Origin: Liopterus haemorrhoidalis
Lineage: Eukaryota > Arthropoda > Insecta > Coleoptera > Dytiscidae
Direction of reading: 5' to 3'
DNA: 64,000 nt
Assembly (NCBI GenBank): GCA_963971575.1
Contig: OZ020613.1
Coordinates: 49,036,250 to 49,100,249 of the forward strand
Below the pieces are notes generated by a model. That model was not told where the DNA came from and made no database searches. It saw only the letters and a list, made by a program, of their open reading frames with translations. This document shows positions 47,943 through 64,000 of this stretch, one piece after another (position 1 is the first letter of the stretch; each line of letters starts with the position of its first letter). A program made the translations under genes and the position numbers.

Positions 47943-50900
47943 GTCAGTAACAAGAACAATTACAACTAAACTGGATCGGCACGAGGGGTTCAAAGTATTC
48001 CCTGTAAAACCGGTAACATTTATGAGTGGCCCAGTGATTTTTAGGGTATTGTAGTTATGACCAAAAAACCCTTATACCGTCATTTTGTCGTGTCTGTCTG
48101 TCTGTTCGGTAAAAATTGTAGCCAAACGGCTAAACCTAGAGAGTTGAAATTTAGCATGCTTATACAACTCTTTGACACGCACATAGGAAAAATACTAAAA
48201 TATCTAAAAAACATATCCCCCTAAAAATATAAACAAATATGTGCTCATCGAAAAAAAAAATGAAAACCAATGGAAGCCATTGGCGCAGTTTTCAAAATCT
48301 TAATGAACCTTGATATATATAAAAAAATACTTCACATATTTAGAAACCTAAATAATGGTATTATTATTAAAATTAACAAAAAAATATTTTATCATAAAAT
48401 TTGTTTTTAAAGCTCTTAGATTAACAGACGGTAAATTATTTTAAAAATATCGTTCATTTTGCCGTGATTACTACAAAGCAAAATTTGTCCTACACACTCA
48501 GCATGCCGCTTTCACTATTATATACCTGCGAAACCTTGCAATGTGTGAAAATTCACACTTCAAATCAATTTTTTCTAGATCATTTTCTATATGATTTCTA
48601 GATCCTAATCTATCTGTTTGCTATTGTGGCCATACAACCTCACCTTTTAAATTCACTTCCGGAGTCCCACAAGGATCAAATTAAGGTCCTCTTCATTTTT
48701 TAAATATTTATTGATGAAATTAATAATGTAATAGTCAGTGAACGACTAGTTGTTTCCGACGATCTCAAATTTTTTCAAATTTTTCAAATTTTTCGGTCTC
48801 AAATTCAAATAATGACTGCCACATTCTTCCAAACGACTTGGAAAATATCACTAATTGGTGCACCTAAAACAAACTTAACCTCAATCTTTCTAAATGCAAA
48901 ATTCTGACATTTACACGAAAATGTAACCCCATTATTTTCCCCTATTCGATACCTAATCAGTTGCTTACTCGTTGCAACAATACCCGGGATCTGGGCATTG
49001 AGTTTGATAGTAGACTTACTTGTAACTCGCATATAGATGCGATTTGTTCTTCTTCCTATAAAATGCTAGAATTTATTATCTGGAATTCACGCACTTTTAC
49101 AAATATAAACACTATCTTTACACTTTACTATGCATTCATTCGCTCTAACATTGAATATTGTTCAATAGTCCAATTTATGAGATTCAAAAGAATGACATTG
49201 AAAAAGCGCAACATAAATTCTTGAAGTTCATCTACATTTAAGTTATGGGATCCTATTCCCCTTTCGATCTCTCATATAGTACTCTTCTTAATATTTTTTT
49301 CACTAAATCATTAAGTGAGCGTCGTATGTTAACCTACACAAATTATCTGAAAAAATTAGCATCTAATTTAATTGACGATTCACTTTCCATTCAACAATTA
49401 AATCTCCACATCCTATCTTTCCGTACATCCGGCATTCCTAACTTTTTTATCTTCCCCAGGCACATACCAATCTATTCCTTAAATTCCCATTGAACAGGAT
49501 GTGTTCATATTATAAGCAGAATACAATAATTGAACTGTTCTAGTAATTACTTATTCTTGTGTATTGTATTTTCTTGTTTCATTGTTTTTAATTTTTAAGT
49601 CTTAATATTTTTAATTATGTTCCTGTCCAATTTTGGCTATGCTGTTGGGACAGATGTATTAAATAGGTCAAACAGCTCGTTTCTTGCCCACACTTCGTTC
49701 TTTAAAAAAATAAAGTATACATATTTCATTTGAACTACTTTTTTGTATCTCTGAACACATCACAGAAAAATCATGTTCCATCTACCTTGTTAAATACTAA
49801 ATTTGGTAAATCGTTTATATTTTATAACCATGTGTTTATTGCAGGAATCAGAGATGGAGGTGCAGAGGGCGCATATCACGATAACAAAATAGAGGAGATT
49901 TATATCAAATCTGAACCTGTGGACACCAGTGAATATGAAGATAAACTGGACAGTGCAGTTGTCACAAACACTGGTCAGTAGAGCTACTTTTTTATGTAGA
50001 ATTGCTTCAACTGCTGGGGTAATAGCATCTCGAAACAAATTAGTAACAATATCATAACACTATGTAAAGACATAACTGAAAACGATTTTATGAATTTGCA
50101 TTATTACATAATATATGTAATCTCACTATAAAGAATTTCTTTTCAATTTAAAATAAATTTTATTTTGCAATTTAATCCTCCTTAACATCACAATATTTCT
50201 GGAGTATAGCTGCTATCAGCGATGCTCCAAAACCATTATTCCATCCCTATAAAGACTCTCCGAAAAGTCTGCAAAATAACTCTTAACAGCTGCTATTACC
50301 TCTTCATTTGAAGGAAAATGCTTCAAATGAAGCAAAAGGAAAAGCAAAATCCTCCACTACCAGAACAGGAAGCATAAAAATGGTGAATGTTTGAAGTATT
50401 TGTTTGAATGCCGGACAAAAAAAAATATTTACATTACAACTATGCGTATTTATATTTCAGAGAGTTATGGTACTCGGAAGACATATTGCATATCATCTTC
50501 TGACTACAAGTCCCAGTATAACTACAACAGTAATGTTATCATCACTGAGGAGATTGATATCAAGTCGGAATTTGGAGATGATAGTGATTATGAGGAGAGT
50601 GCAGCTGAACAAGATACAGGTCAGTCATTAATTTAATATTATTGTTTTAATTATAAGCTTCCAATACTGTTATTACCAGTTTCTATTTACTGAGTATATG
50701 CACAGGAATACAATGGGTAATATTTTCGCTGGTCGTAGGTCCTTATTCAGTTATTTTAATTTATACTTTAAATGATTTAATTCACATTCACTAAATGCAC
50801 AATAAATGAAATTTCGTATTATAAAAAAATATGTATAATAATATTGCAATAACATAATAAGAAAAAAAAAAAAAAACAAATGCCAGCTGCCACCACGCTA

Positions 50901-53900
50901 CTTCCCTCACATCGCTCGCTGGTGGAGGTGGTTGTACTTCATACTGGACGGCGTTCCATAACAGTAATCTAGAACATACGTCACTGGACAAACGTCGGGT
51001 TACAAAGTTATATCGGGTGATCAATATTGATTGTCTTGGCCTCTCCACCCCAATAGTTTCTCGGCTGTTCAACAATCAGTGGCGCAGCCAGGGGGGGGGT
51101 GCGACGGGCCTGGGCCTCTCCCAGGACCAGCAGGTTACACGGCGCTGCTCGGGGAGTTGAAGATAAATTTGTTAACCACAACCAGTGGTACAGCCAAGGG
51201 GGGGGGGGGGGGCTCCCAGGACCAGCAGATTACACGGCGTTGCTCGGGGAGTTGAAGATAAAGTTTGTTAACCACAACCAGCGGCCAGCCGAGGGGGGGG
51301 GGGCGACGGGCCTGGGCCTCTCCCAGGACCAGCAGGTTACACGGCGTTGCTCGGGGAGTTGAAGATAAAGTTTGTTAACCACAACCAGCGGCCAGCCGAG
51401 GGGGGGGCGACGGGCCTGGGCCCCTCTCAGGACCAGCAGATTACACGGCGCTGTTCGCGGAGTTGAAGATAACATTTGTTAACCACAACCAGCGGTGCAG
51501 CCAAGGGTGGGGGTGACGGGCCTGGGCCCCTCCCAGAACCAGTAGGTTACACGCCGCTGCTCGGGGAGTTGAAGATAAAATTTGTTAAACACAACCAGTG
51601 GCGCAGCCAAGGGGAGGCCGATGGGCCTGGACCTCTTCCAAGACCAGCAGATTATACGGCGCTGCTCGGAGAGTTGAAGATAAAATTTGTTAACCACAAC
51701 AGTAGTTAATTTTTAAATTACTGCATTGTAATCAATATTGGCAATTTTTATTTTTATTTTGTTTTCCGTATAAATAATTTTTTTAAAGATTGCCTACCCT
51801 TGATAGGGGCCGTTATTGTTCAAGTGAAAATACATCACTTTTCAAATATGCTCCAACGAATTATATGAAGGGGAGCGTTGATCCTTTTCCCCCCTGACAC
51901 ATCGACTAAAACATTCGCCCAGTCAAATGATAAAACTGTTTTAAACGATTAATTACTCAACAGCAGGGGTGTCGAACTGATTTGGGTCGCAGTCTATTTT
52001 ACATACAAAATGATAAGCAGTGTCGAAATTTTAAATATCCCAAAGGGTTTCTTGAAATTTTTTTATAAACAGAAAAGGGGAAGAGAGTATATATTACATT
52101 TTTAAATATATTTTTCCCCTAAATAAGCTCAAGTGATTTTGATTATCGCTTCAGGGGCCACAAAAAATAAAGTTGAGGGCCGTATGCGGCCCGCGTGCCC
52201 TCGAAATTTAATTCGGCCCTCCCCAAGACAAAATCTTGGCTGCGCCACTGTCAACAATAATGGTGAACTGAATATATAGTCATGTAAAATACATACCTAT
52301 ATAGATTTTGACATTTTATTCAGAAGATTATTCAATATGCACATCTGATAATGAACTCAGGAGCGCATTTTTTAATATAATTGTTGATAAATAGAGATGC
52401 GGAAAACTAAATATTGATATTAAACTCAACAGATTTTAAACAATAGGTTATAAAAGAATTGTACGGTACGCCGCGCCTGTATAACTTCGTAAGCACATAT
52501 TTGTTCATGTACAGATTGAAATTTCGCACAAAATTTAGTTCCTTGAATAAAATTTTATACATAATGGAATAAATATAGTACGTTTCACGGTCAATCAGTA
52601 ATTATCACCCGGTACCTAGTGTTTTGAAACGTGTTTTACCGTCTAGCTGGAACCCAAGGAACTTCACAGTGATTCCTGATATAAAGCGTTGCTACTAGCA
52701 TGTCTATTCATGCTAAATATAACTGTTTTAGTTTTCTCGTGGTTTAGGCTTAAACCATTACTGGTAAACCACTGAAAAACTTGCTTCTGAGTGGCACTAG
52801 CTGCTTGCTAGACTTGCTCACAGCCAACACCGTTATTGATGATGAGCCATCGGACAACAATATTGTCGTGGCCAACAATACTGCCGCTATAATTTTCTGG
52901 CAAATCGTTAATGCAGGATTAGGAAAGGTTCAAGAATAGTTCCTTGTCCTAATCCCCTGTTAACGGATCTGGGTGGAGAGAGAATATTTGAAACCAAACC
53001 TGTTGCTGCCTGTTAATCAGGAAGTTTGATTGAAGGTCTAGTGCTCCACCACGAATCCCATAATTATACAGTATTTTCTGTAGTATTTCAGGACTCACAC
53101 AGTGGAAAGCTTTAGTGAGATCGCAGAAGGATCCAGCTACATGTTGCCCTGTTTCGAGGCTTTTTATAATTTTATTATCCGATTGGATTACAACTTTAGT
53201 AATAAACTGGTCTAAAATATAAGCTACGGCGCACCTATTGTATTGGCGCCTTTTGTGGGGGCACTGCTCGCACACCCCTTGCCACGGCACTGCAAGCATA
53301 CATAGAAAGGAAATTAACTTTATATTTGATTTCGAAAACGTTTTTCGTAACTAGATTTGCTATGCTGTTGGCATATGACATTTTGCTAAACGTTTATTGG
53401 TTATATATGCTTACGAAAACTAATAAGTATTAGAATATAAGACATTATCTTACAATTAATTGATTTCATTTGCTTGATTTTAGTCTTATTTATCAATGAT
53501 ACTTTCTTTTACAGATAGAGAAACATCTTCCAGTAGCCCAAATGAGAGTACTGAGACATTTAAAGGAGCTAGTTCTCTTCTTGAACATAAATCAATATAT
53601 TCTCGACAAAAGCTATTCTCATGTGACCAGTGTAACAAATCATTTTCACTGAAAACAAATCTAATTAGACACAAACTAATACATTCTGGAGAGAGACCAT
53701 TCAAATGTGAACAATGTAACAAAACATTTAGATTAAAACAGACCTTGCTTACGCATACACGTATTCATTCGGGCGTCAAACCATTCCTTTGTGAACATTG
53801 TAACAAAGCATTCGCATCGTCCTCAGAACTTGTTAAACACAGACGAATGCATCTGGGCGAGAAACCATTCAATTGTGAACAGTGTAACGAAACATTTTCA

Positions 53901-54464
53901 CGGATGGCATATCTCATTACGCACAAACGAATACATTTTGGAGAGAAAGTATTCAAATGTAAACAATGCAACAAAGAATTTAAACAAAAACATAACCTGC
54001 TTAAACATTCACGTATTCATTCAGGAGAGAAACCGTTTGAATGTGAACACTGTAATAAAGCATTTAGTGAACCAGGAAATCTCATTAGACACAAACGAAT
54101 ACATTCTGGAGAAAAACCATTCAAATGTGATCAGTGTGATAAAGCATTTTCACAATCAACAGATCTAAATAGGCACAAAGGAATACATTCTGGTGAAATG
54201 CCGTTCAAATGTGATCAGTGTAATAAAGCATTTTCAGGTTCATCACTTCTTAATAGACACAAACGAATACATTCTGGAGAGAAGCCATTTAAATGTGAGC
54301 AGTGTGGGAAAGCATTTAGTCAAAAAGGGAGCCTCGTTATACACGAACGAATGCATTCTGGTGAGAAACCATTTAAATGTGATCAGTGTAATAAAGCATT
54401 TTCAGTTTCAACACGTCTTAATGCCCACAAACGAACACATTCTGGAAAAAACTCATTCACATAG
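47801..54464 (+). CDS. Gene E: C2H2 zinc-finger protein, ten fingers, no ZAD found
   Basis: The model joins 47801-47942, 49845-49973, 50461-50619 and 53515-54464 (459 codons plus stop). The first exon has a working acceptor (TTTATTCCAG, exon from 47793), so an unseen upstream exon may exist; I start at ATG 47801 because it is in frame and no ZAD exon is visible between the leader motif and here. Linker residues (about 1-140) carry IKKE, IKIE, IKSE (twice). Ten fingers follow (about 180-455), more diverged among themselves than in genes A-C (SLKTNLIRH, RLKQTLLTH, KQKHNLLKH, SQKGSLVIH). One finger has a HERMH end and one HKGIH, all with intact zinc ligands. Confidence 0.83.
48030..48200 (+). 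repeat. Dispersed repeat copy
   Basis: Same repeat as 42960-43205, with a GTCTGTCTGTCTGTT run in the middle. Confidence 0.65.
48480..49700 (+). mobile_element. Degraded Jockey/CR1-type LINE
   Basis: RT remnants appear in several frames: FTSGVPQGSN (about 48650) with the usual RT motif, then NTRDLGIEFDSRLTCNSHID with SSYKMLEFIIWNSR and SNIEYCSIV (48961-49180), then a C-terminal piece (49245-49493). The 3' end TATGCTGTTGGGACAGATGT with ATTAAATA (about 49640-49665) is also found at 61365-61390. Stops and frameshifts make it dead. It lies in gene E intron 1, sense orientation. Confidence 0.85.
49845..49973 (+). CDS. Gene E exon 2 (linker cassette)
   Basis: Acceptor TTTATTGCAG, donor ACTG|GTCAGT, 129 bp, phase 1 both sides. 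Encodes IRDGGAEGAYHDN and IEEIYIKSEPVDTSEYEDK. Confidence 0.87.
50461..50619 (+). CDS. Gene E exon 3 (linker cassette)
   Basis: Acceptor TATATTTCAG, donor ACAG|GTCAGT, 159 bp, phase 1 both sides. Encodes ESYGTRKTYCISSSDYKSQY... EEIDIKSEFGDDSDYEESA; paralogue of gene A exon 3. Confidence 0.87.
51077..51705 (+). repeat. About 105-bp tandem repeats, six units
   Basis: Each unit starts with a version of CAGTGGCGCAGCCA, has a G-run and CCTGGGCC, GGACCAGCAG, TTACACGGCGCTGCTCGG, and ends GAAGATAAA..TTGTTAACCACAACC. The GAAGATAA landmark recurs at about 51159, 51254, 51360, 51464, 51570 and 51676. The G-run varies in length between units. Confidence 0.93.
51964..52208. mobile_element. Nested hAT fragment
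   Basis: CAGGGGTGTCGAACTGATTT is a classic hAT start; the far side keeps GGGCCGTATGCGGCCCGCG but lacks the matching end. Confidence 0.55.
52610..53300 (-). mobile_element. LINE reverse transcriptase fragment
   Basis: Minus-strand frame 53299-52949 shows CDLTKAFHCVSPEILQKIL and YGIRGGALDLQSNFLINRQQ, the fingers/palm start of Jockey/CR1-type RT. Further left, WFTSNGLSLNHEKTKTVIF (about 52690-52780) is the post-catalytic segment. Stops separate the pieces. Dead copy in gene E intron 3, antisense. Confidence 0.8.
53515..54464 (+). CDS. Gene E exon 4: ten C2H2 fingers
   Basis: Acceptor TTTTACAG, phase 1. Spacer RETSSSSPNESTETFKGASS, then ten complete fingers, tail SGKNSFT and TAG at 54462-54464. 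Some fingers share near-identical backbone (FKCDQCNKAFS) with gene A-C fingers. Confidence 0.95.
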
Positions 54465-55657
54465 GAACACTGAAAAAAGTGATGATACTTTTATGAAAGA
54501 ATGATTAACGCCAATTTGCAGCTTTGTAGAAAGATCACGTCAGCCTCTTTAGGAATGAGAGCGCCGAAGTTAACATCGGAGCCGGATCAGTGTTGCCAAT
54601 TTAGCGGTATATCCTGCCAGCTTTGAAACCATTTTATCGGATAAAAATAATTATAGCCGAAATTCTAGGTTAATAAATAATTATTTGACGAAAAATGTAA
54701 CGATTTGTAACAAATACGTATAAAATAATACATGCAAATATAAAATGTTGTCAGTTTGTATTCTTATTTTTGTTTTTACTATTGAACCTTTCAGAGACCA
54801 ATAAGTAAATACAAGTAACTACGAGAAGTCTGGACTACGCGCTGGTATACCGAAAGTGTTAACTGTGGATTATCTGTGGTCCTTTATTATTTCACTTACT
54901 GGGTTTGTAAGTATTGAATAGCAATTCATTACAACTGATCAGTTGACCAACCAACCTCAAGCGGAAAGAGTCTTCTGCCTGTATATGATTATAGCCGAGT
55001 TAAAGTTCTAGCCATACGTACGCCCGAGAGCTACCACCCAATTATTATATTATTTTCAAAATAAGTGCAAAATGATACACTTTTGTCGTTTGTTTTTGAT
55101 GATGAAGCATTTCAGATGATGAATTATTTTTAATACTTAACAAAACAATGCACTGCAAAGTCATCAATTTTATGTAGCGAATAAATATGCAATGATGATT
55201 TCCAGAAGCATTTTAGTATTGTACGTTTACCATTGGTAAATGACGGCATACATTTCATTTAAGTTTCGCTTCAATCCTGGCCAACTATACCTCTTGATAG
55301 AGTTGATCTTGCTTCAATTAGTTAATCAGTCTTTTTCATCTGATGGAAACGATTGGAATTTACATCGGTGAATTTAGAAACGCATCGATTAATAATATCG
55401 ATGAATTAAGAAACTATTTGATAGAATTTCGATGCAATCGATTAGTCAGACGATGAATTCTGGAACTTGCCTTACGCTACTTATATATTGTACTTGTACC
55501 TAGTAAGTTCTACAAAACTCATTTTTAATTTCTAACCTTCCTATTCCTACGAAATTGAAAGAGTGCTGCTCTCACTATTAGCAAAATTCTGGTGTGTCCC
55601 TAATAAAATTTTGAGTTTGAGACCCCTGATCTAGCTGATATTATTAATTGTGTTGCA
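54465..55657. other. Intergenic between genes E and F
   Basis: AT-rich. GAGTTTGAGACCCCTG at about 55612-55627 looks like one hAT end (CAGGGGTCTCAAACTC reversed) without a partner. Nothing else seen. Confidence 0.45.
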
Positions 55658-55686
55658 ATCGGTACGGACTGCTACATACTCAATAT
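55658..55686 (+). promoter_or_regulatory. Leader/promoter motif of gene F
   Basis: CGGTACGGACTGCTACATACT. Here the start codon is about 690 bp away instead of about 110, suggesting extra DNA or an intron in the leader. Confidence 0.55.
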
Positions 55687-56348
55687 ATTTTAATCAATAA
55701 ATCCTAGAAATGGGTTAATCTTTATCGTAACAGGAAATTCTTACTTATTATGCAGTTTTACAAAACACAAATCTGTTTGCGGGTCCGGTGTCATATATAA
55801 CACACGAATTTTCAAATTTTTCAAAATTGTCTGAAAGTAGGGCATACAGATAGTATTTTCCAGAAAAAATATTGTGAGTCGCGATTTTCTTGAGTTACAA
55901 AGGTTAAAGTTTCGTATAATGCCTTGTTGCTATTACATTATTTGTCAATATATAGCAGCATAGAACGTTCTACACTGTTCCATAGAGTGTTTTTGTCGCT
56001 AAACTAGATGATAGATAGCTCGCTCTGCTCGGTTTCTTCTAACCAAGCTATTAATAACCTAAGATAGTGTTTGGTCACTAAATTAAAAGATAGGTAGCTA
56101 GCTTCGTTCCGCTCCGCTCGCATTCTATAACCTAATCGAACCTAGCGCTGCGATAGATGTCTAATTTACGTTGATATATGGGGAAATCTAACCTAAAATT
56201 GCAAAAAGTGAAAAATAATAAAACTATGTAAAAAACTAACAATTTCCGTATCTAATATAATTTATTATTATCTAAGAAAGATATCCCTACAAAAAATTCA
56301 TGAAAATAATGCAAATTGAGTGTGTATATATATGACTCCGGAGTCAGT

Positions 56349-62102
<5,754 letters not shown>

Positions 62103-62792
62103 GTGAGTAACGAGCACATTTACAAGTAACTCACAATCAATACTGTAATTCATATTTTGCTGTTACAATTAAGTTTATTTCAGACGAACTTTAACAATAT
62201 TTGATTAGTAAAATTCTTAGATAACCGGCCCGATTCTATAAAAAATTATTAAGTTTTTACTAATCAGACCAATTCTGTAACTCTGTTACTATGATAATAG
62301 TTACTAAATTCGTCACTATGAGCAAGGTCAGTTACTATCATGAATGAAAGCCATTATACTTTTTATAATATTTTATGTTGTAGTAACGTTATTACACAGT
62401 AACTTTTTACAGAATTGATCTGACTGAGTAACGTTGCTATGAAATAACTTTTATAGTAACTTTCTTAACAATCTCCAAACAATATGTTTTGTAAGAATGA
62501 TCAGAAGCAACGTTTTTATAAAAAGTTATCTTTAGTAACGTTGCTACAAAGAACTGTGAAGCTAGTAGCAGCTTACATTCTGCGCATGCGGAGTATTCGT
62601 GTTTATTTGAGTTTGATAGGTGTGTTGTGAGTTGTGAGGTTAAAAGAAAAATGTTAGGTAAATGAAACCAGAAAAAGAGTTGCGAGCAGTTATAAATTCT
62701 ATTGAATTTCCTGGGAATTAACCCAGTCATGGTGGATGACGAGTTAATTGAAAAAACTATTGACAGAAACGGGTAGTGGTGCAAGTTATAGG
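62103..62792. other. Gene F intron 3, inverted-repeat-rich
   Basis: AGTAAC/GTTACT words recur in both orientations at 62225-62560 (for example CAGTAACTTTTTACAGAATT against AATTCTGTAACTCTGTTACT), like an old foldback element. No exon recognised. Confidence 0.45.
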
Positions 62793-63164
62793 GTACGTTC
62801 CAGTTAACTTCATGCCAGGCGAATATTAACAGTCACTTGCGCAGAAACCAAATTTCGTCCATTACATTACCAACAACTAGCTTAACACATTTCAGTGGCG
62901 TTACTTACTTTGATTTGTGTTTGACTACGCGTATTGTGCGATGTTGTTTGTTTATTTCCGTTATTATTATTTATTTCTCGTACGTTTCAAGGTATACCGT
63001 GTACTAAAATGAGTAAAAATTTATTTGAAATACATGGTTTTGTGTGTTTGGTTTCCACAACAATTGTTTAAAACCCTAATGTACGTCAATGTGTCATCTG
63101 TTTTCTCACGCAGAATTGGTGACGTAATTTATGATACCCTGGCATGAAGTTAAGATGAACGTAC
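62793..63164. mobile_element. TIR element, 372 bp
   Basis: GTACGTTCCAGTTAACTTCA on the left and GTACGTTCATCTTAACTTCA (reverse complement) on the right, then TGCCAGG on both. The interior matches 45410-45500. Duplication not resolved. Confidence 0.75.
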
Positions 63165-64000
63165 TGTACTAAAAATTTAAATGAATTATTGCAAGTTATA
63201 CTTATACTATAAAACAAATTTAATAAAATACAAAATATTTAGAAATTGAACTAGATTCAAATAAAGAACTTGGCGAATTACAATTGACTGGTAATGTAAA
63301 TATTATTGAAATCTACGCAAAAAACCTGAAAGACTTTCCGTTAAATGAAAGTATGGACAGAAAAAGCTGAAACTTCCATTTTACTCCAACCAAAAAACAC
63401 TGGAGCAATACAAAAAAATACATAAATATCATAGATATCTCAGCTAAAAGTTGTAAATAAAGGTATGAGACAGTAAAATATAAGGTTTTAAGGCAATATT
63501 TTATAACTAGTAATTTTCATTATAAATAGTTATACCCCTGTGTTCTGAAAGTGAAAGAATTCTTAAAAATTTCATTTTATAAATTTGGTTGAATAAATTT
63601 ATTTGACACTGATGGTTTTCTTTGTCAAATGCTCAAAATAGTTCATAATTAGACTGAAATCTTGCCATTTTTACGATTTTACCAAGTTATTTTGAAGTCA
63701 CTAATTGCAGCAACTGCTTTCAGTTATTTGCTATTCATAATAACTTTCTTAGCAACTAGTTGCAAATTTTATAATAACCTTTTTCGTACAGAATACGAAT
63801 TTCGTGGAAGTTACTATATATATTCTTTATTTCCCCTTGGCCTTGCGGCATTAACAATTTGGGTATTAACAATTACAAACAATTAACAAACAATTACAAA
63901 GAAATAAAAAATAAAATAACATACAATACATTGAACATTTTACAATATTTTTAAATTTATTTCTTTTTTATTCCAGTGTCCCTCTTTTCCTAATCTCCTT
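63165..64000. other. Gene F intron, nothing recognised
   Basis: AT-rich. TTATTCCAG at about 63968-63976 could be an acceptor, but the 24 bp after it do not resemble a linker or finger exon. Confidence 0.4.

Larger units (their letters stand above)
51077..52250. mobile_element. hAT-type element with amplified terminus, 1,174 bp
   Basis: The ends CAGTGGCGCAGCCA...TGGCTGCGCCACTG are perfect inverted repeats with a perfect 8-bp duplication TCAACAAT (51069-51076, 52251-52258). No transposase. The left half is the GC-rich tandem array 51077-51705; the right half contains part of another hAT (51964-52208). Confidence 0.93.

Noticed and set aside
51031..51709. Gly/Pro-rich proteins on both strands
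   Set aside because: They follow the 105-bp GC-rich tandem repeat of the hAT element and have no conserved start or splice context.
63660..63886. Small membrane protein near the right edge
   Set aside because: Short hydrophobic frame in AT-rich intronic DNA without splice or codon support.

Overview
This is a eukaryotic nuclear window, almost certainly from an insect. It is AT-rich, intron-containing and dense in transposons. The informative genes are C2H2 zinc-finger proteins, two of which carry a ZAD (zinc-finger-associated domain), a family typical of arthropods. I cannot name the order or species from sequence alone.

The core is a tandem, same-strand (+) cluster of ZAD/C2H2 paralogues. 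Gene A (5274-8346), gene B (27737-30853), gene C (32054-42691), a broken finger-array copy D (about 43289-44155), gene E (47801-54464) and gene F (from 56349, running off the right edge). Genes C and F begin with two exons that together make a ZAD (Cys-x2-Cys at residues 8-11 and 53-56). Genes A, B and E have no ZAD exon that I can find. All carry short acidic linker exons rich in I/V-K-x-E motifs, and A, B, C and E end in one large exon encoding 7, 7, 9 and 10 C2H2 fingers. Every junction after the ZAD is phase 1, so the linker exons are interchangeable frame-preserving cassettes. My exon models for A, B, C and E each sum to an open frame (384, 342, 536 and 459 codons plus stop). A conserved leader/promoter motif (core CACGGACTGCTACATACT) occurs once upstream of each of the five genes. 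Known ZAD-zinc-finger proteins are nuclear DNA-binding proteins in which the ZAD dimerises and the fingers read DNA; nothing here shows the targets.

Region by region: 1-3199 is the 5' part of a decayed Ty3/Gypsy LTR retrotransposon on the minus strand, with a possible programmed -1 frameshift site. 3355-4373 is a hAT-type element. 5159-8620 is gene A. 8620-27600 is gene-poor transposon territory: a hAT transposase remnant, a Harbinger-like element, a 3.28-kb non-autonomous Helitron, a 3.17-kb terminal-inverted-repeat element, a hAT MITE and nested TA-type MITEs. The Helitron and the 3.17-kb element both carry tandem arrays of the same satellite-like sequence in opposite orientation. From 27.6 kb to the end the zinc-finger cluster is interspersed with MITEs, truncated LINEs, tRNA-derived SINEs, hAT and TTAA-flanked elements, all in introns or between genes. 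A perfect tetranucleotide array of about 418 bp lies 143 bp before an exon of gene F.

The most distinctive observations are the satellite shared by two unrelated element classes (with a three-monomer 864-bp higher-order period in one), a hAT element whose own terminus is tandemly amplified, a MITE insertion with its empty site preserved elsewhere in the window, the repeated loss of the ZAD while the promoter is kept, and the cassette-like linker exons.
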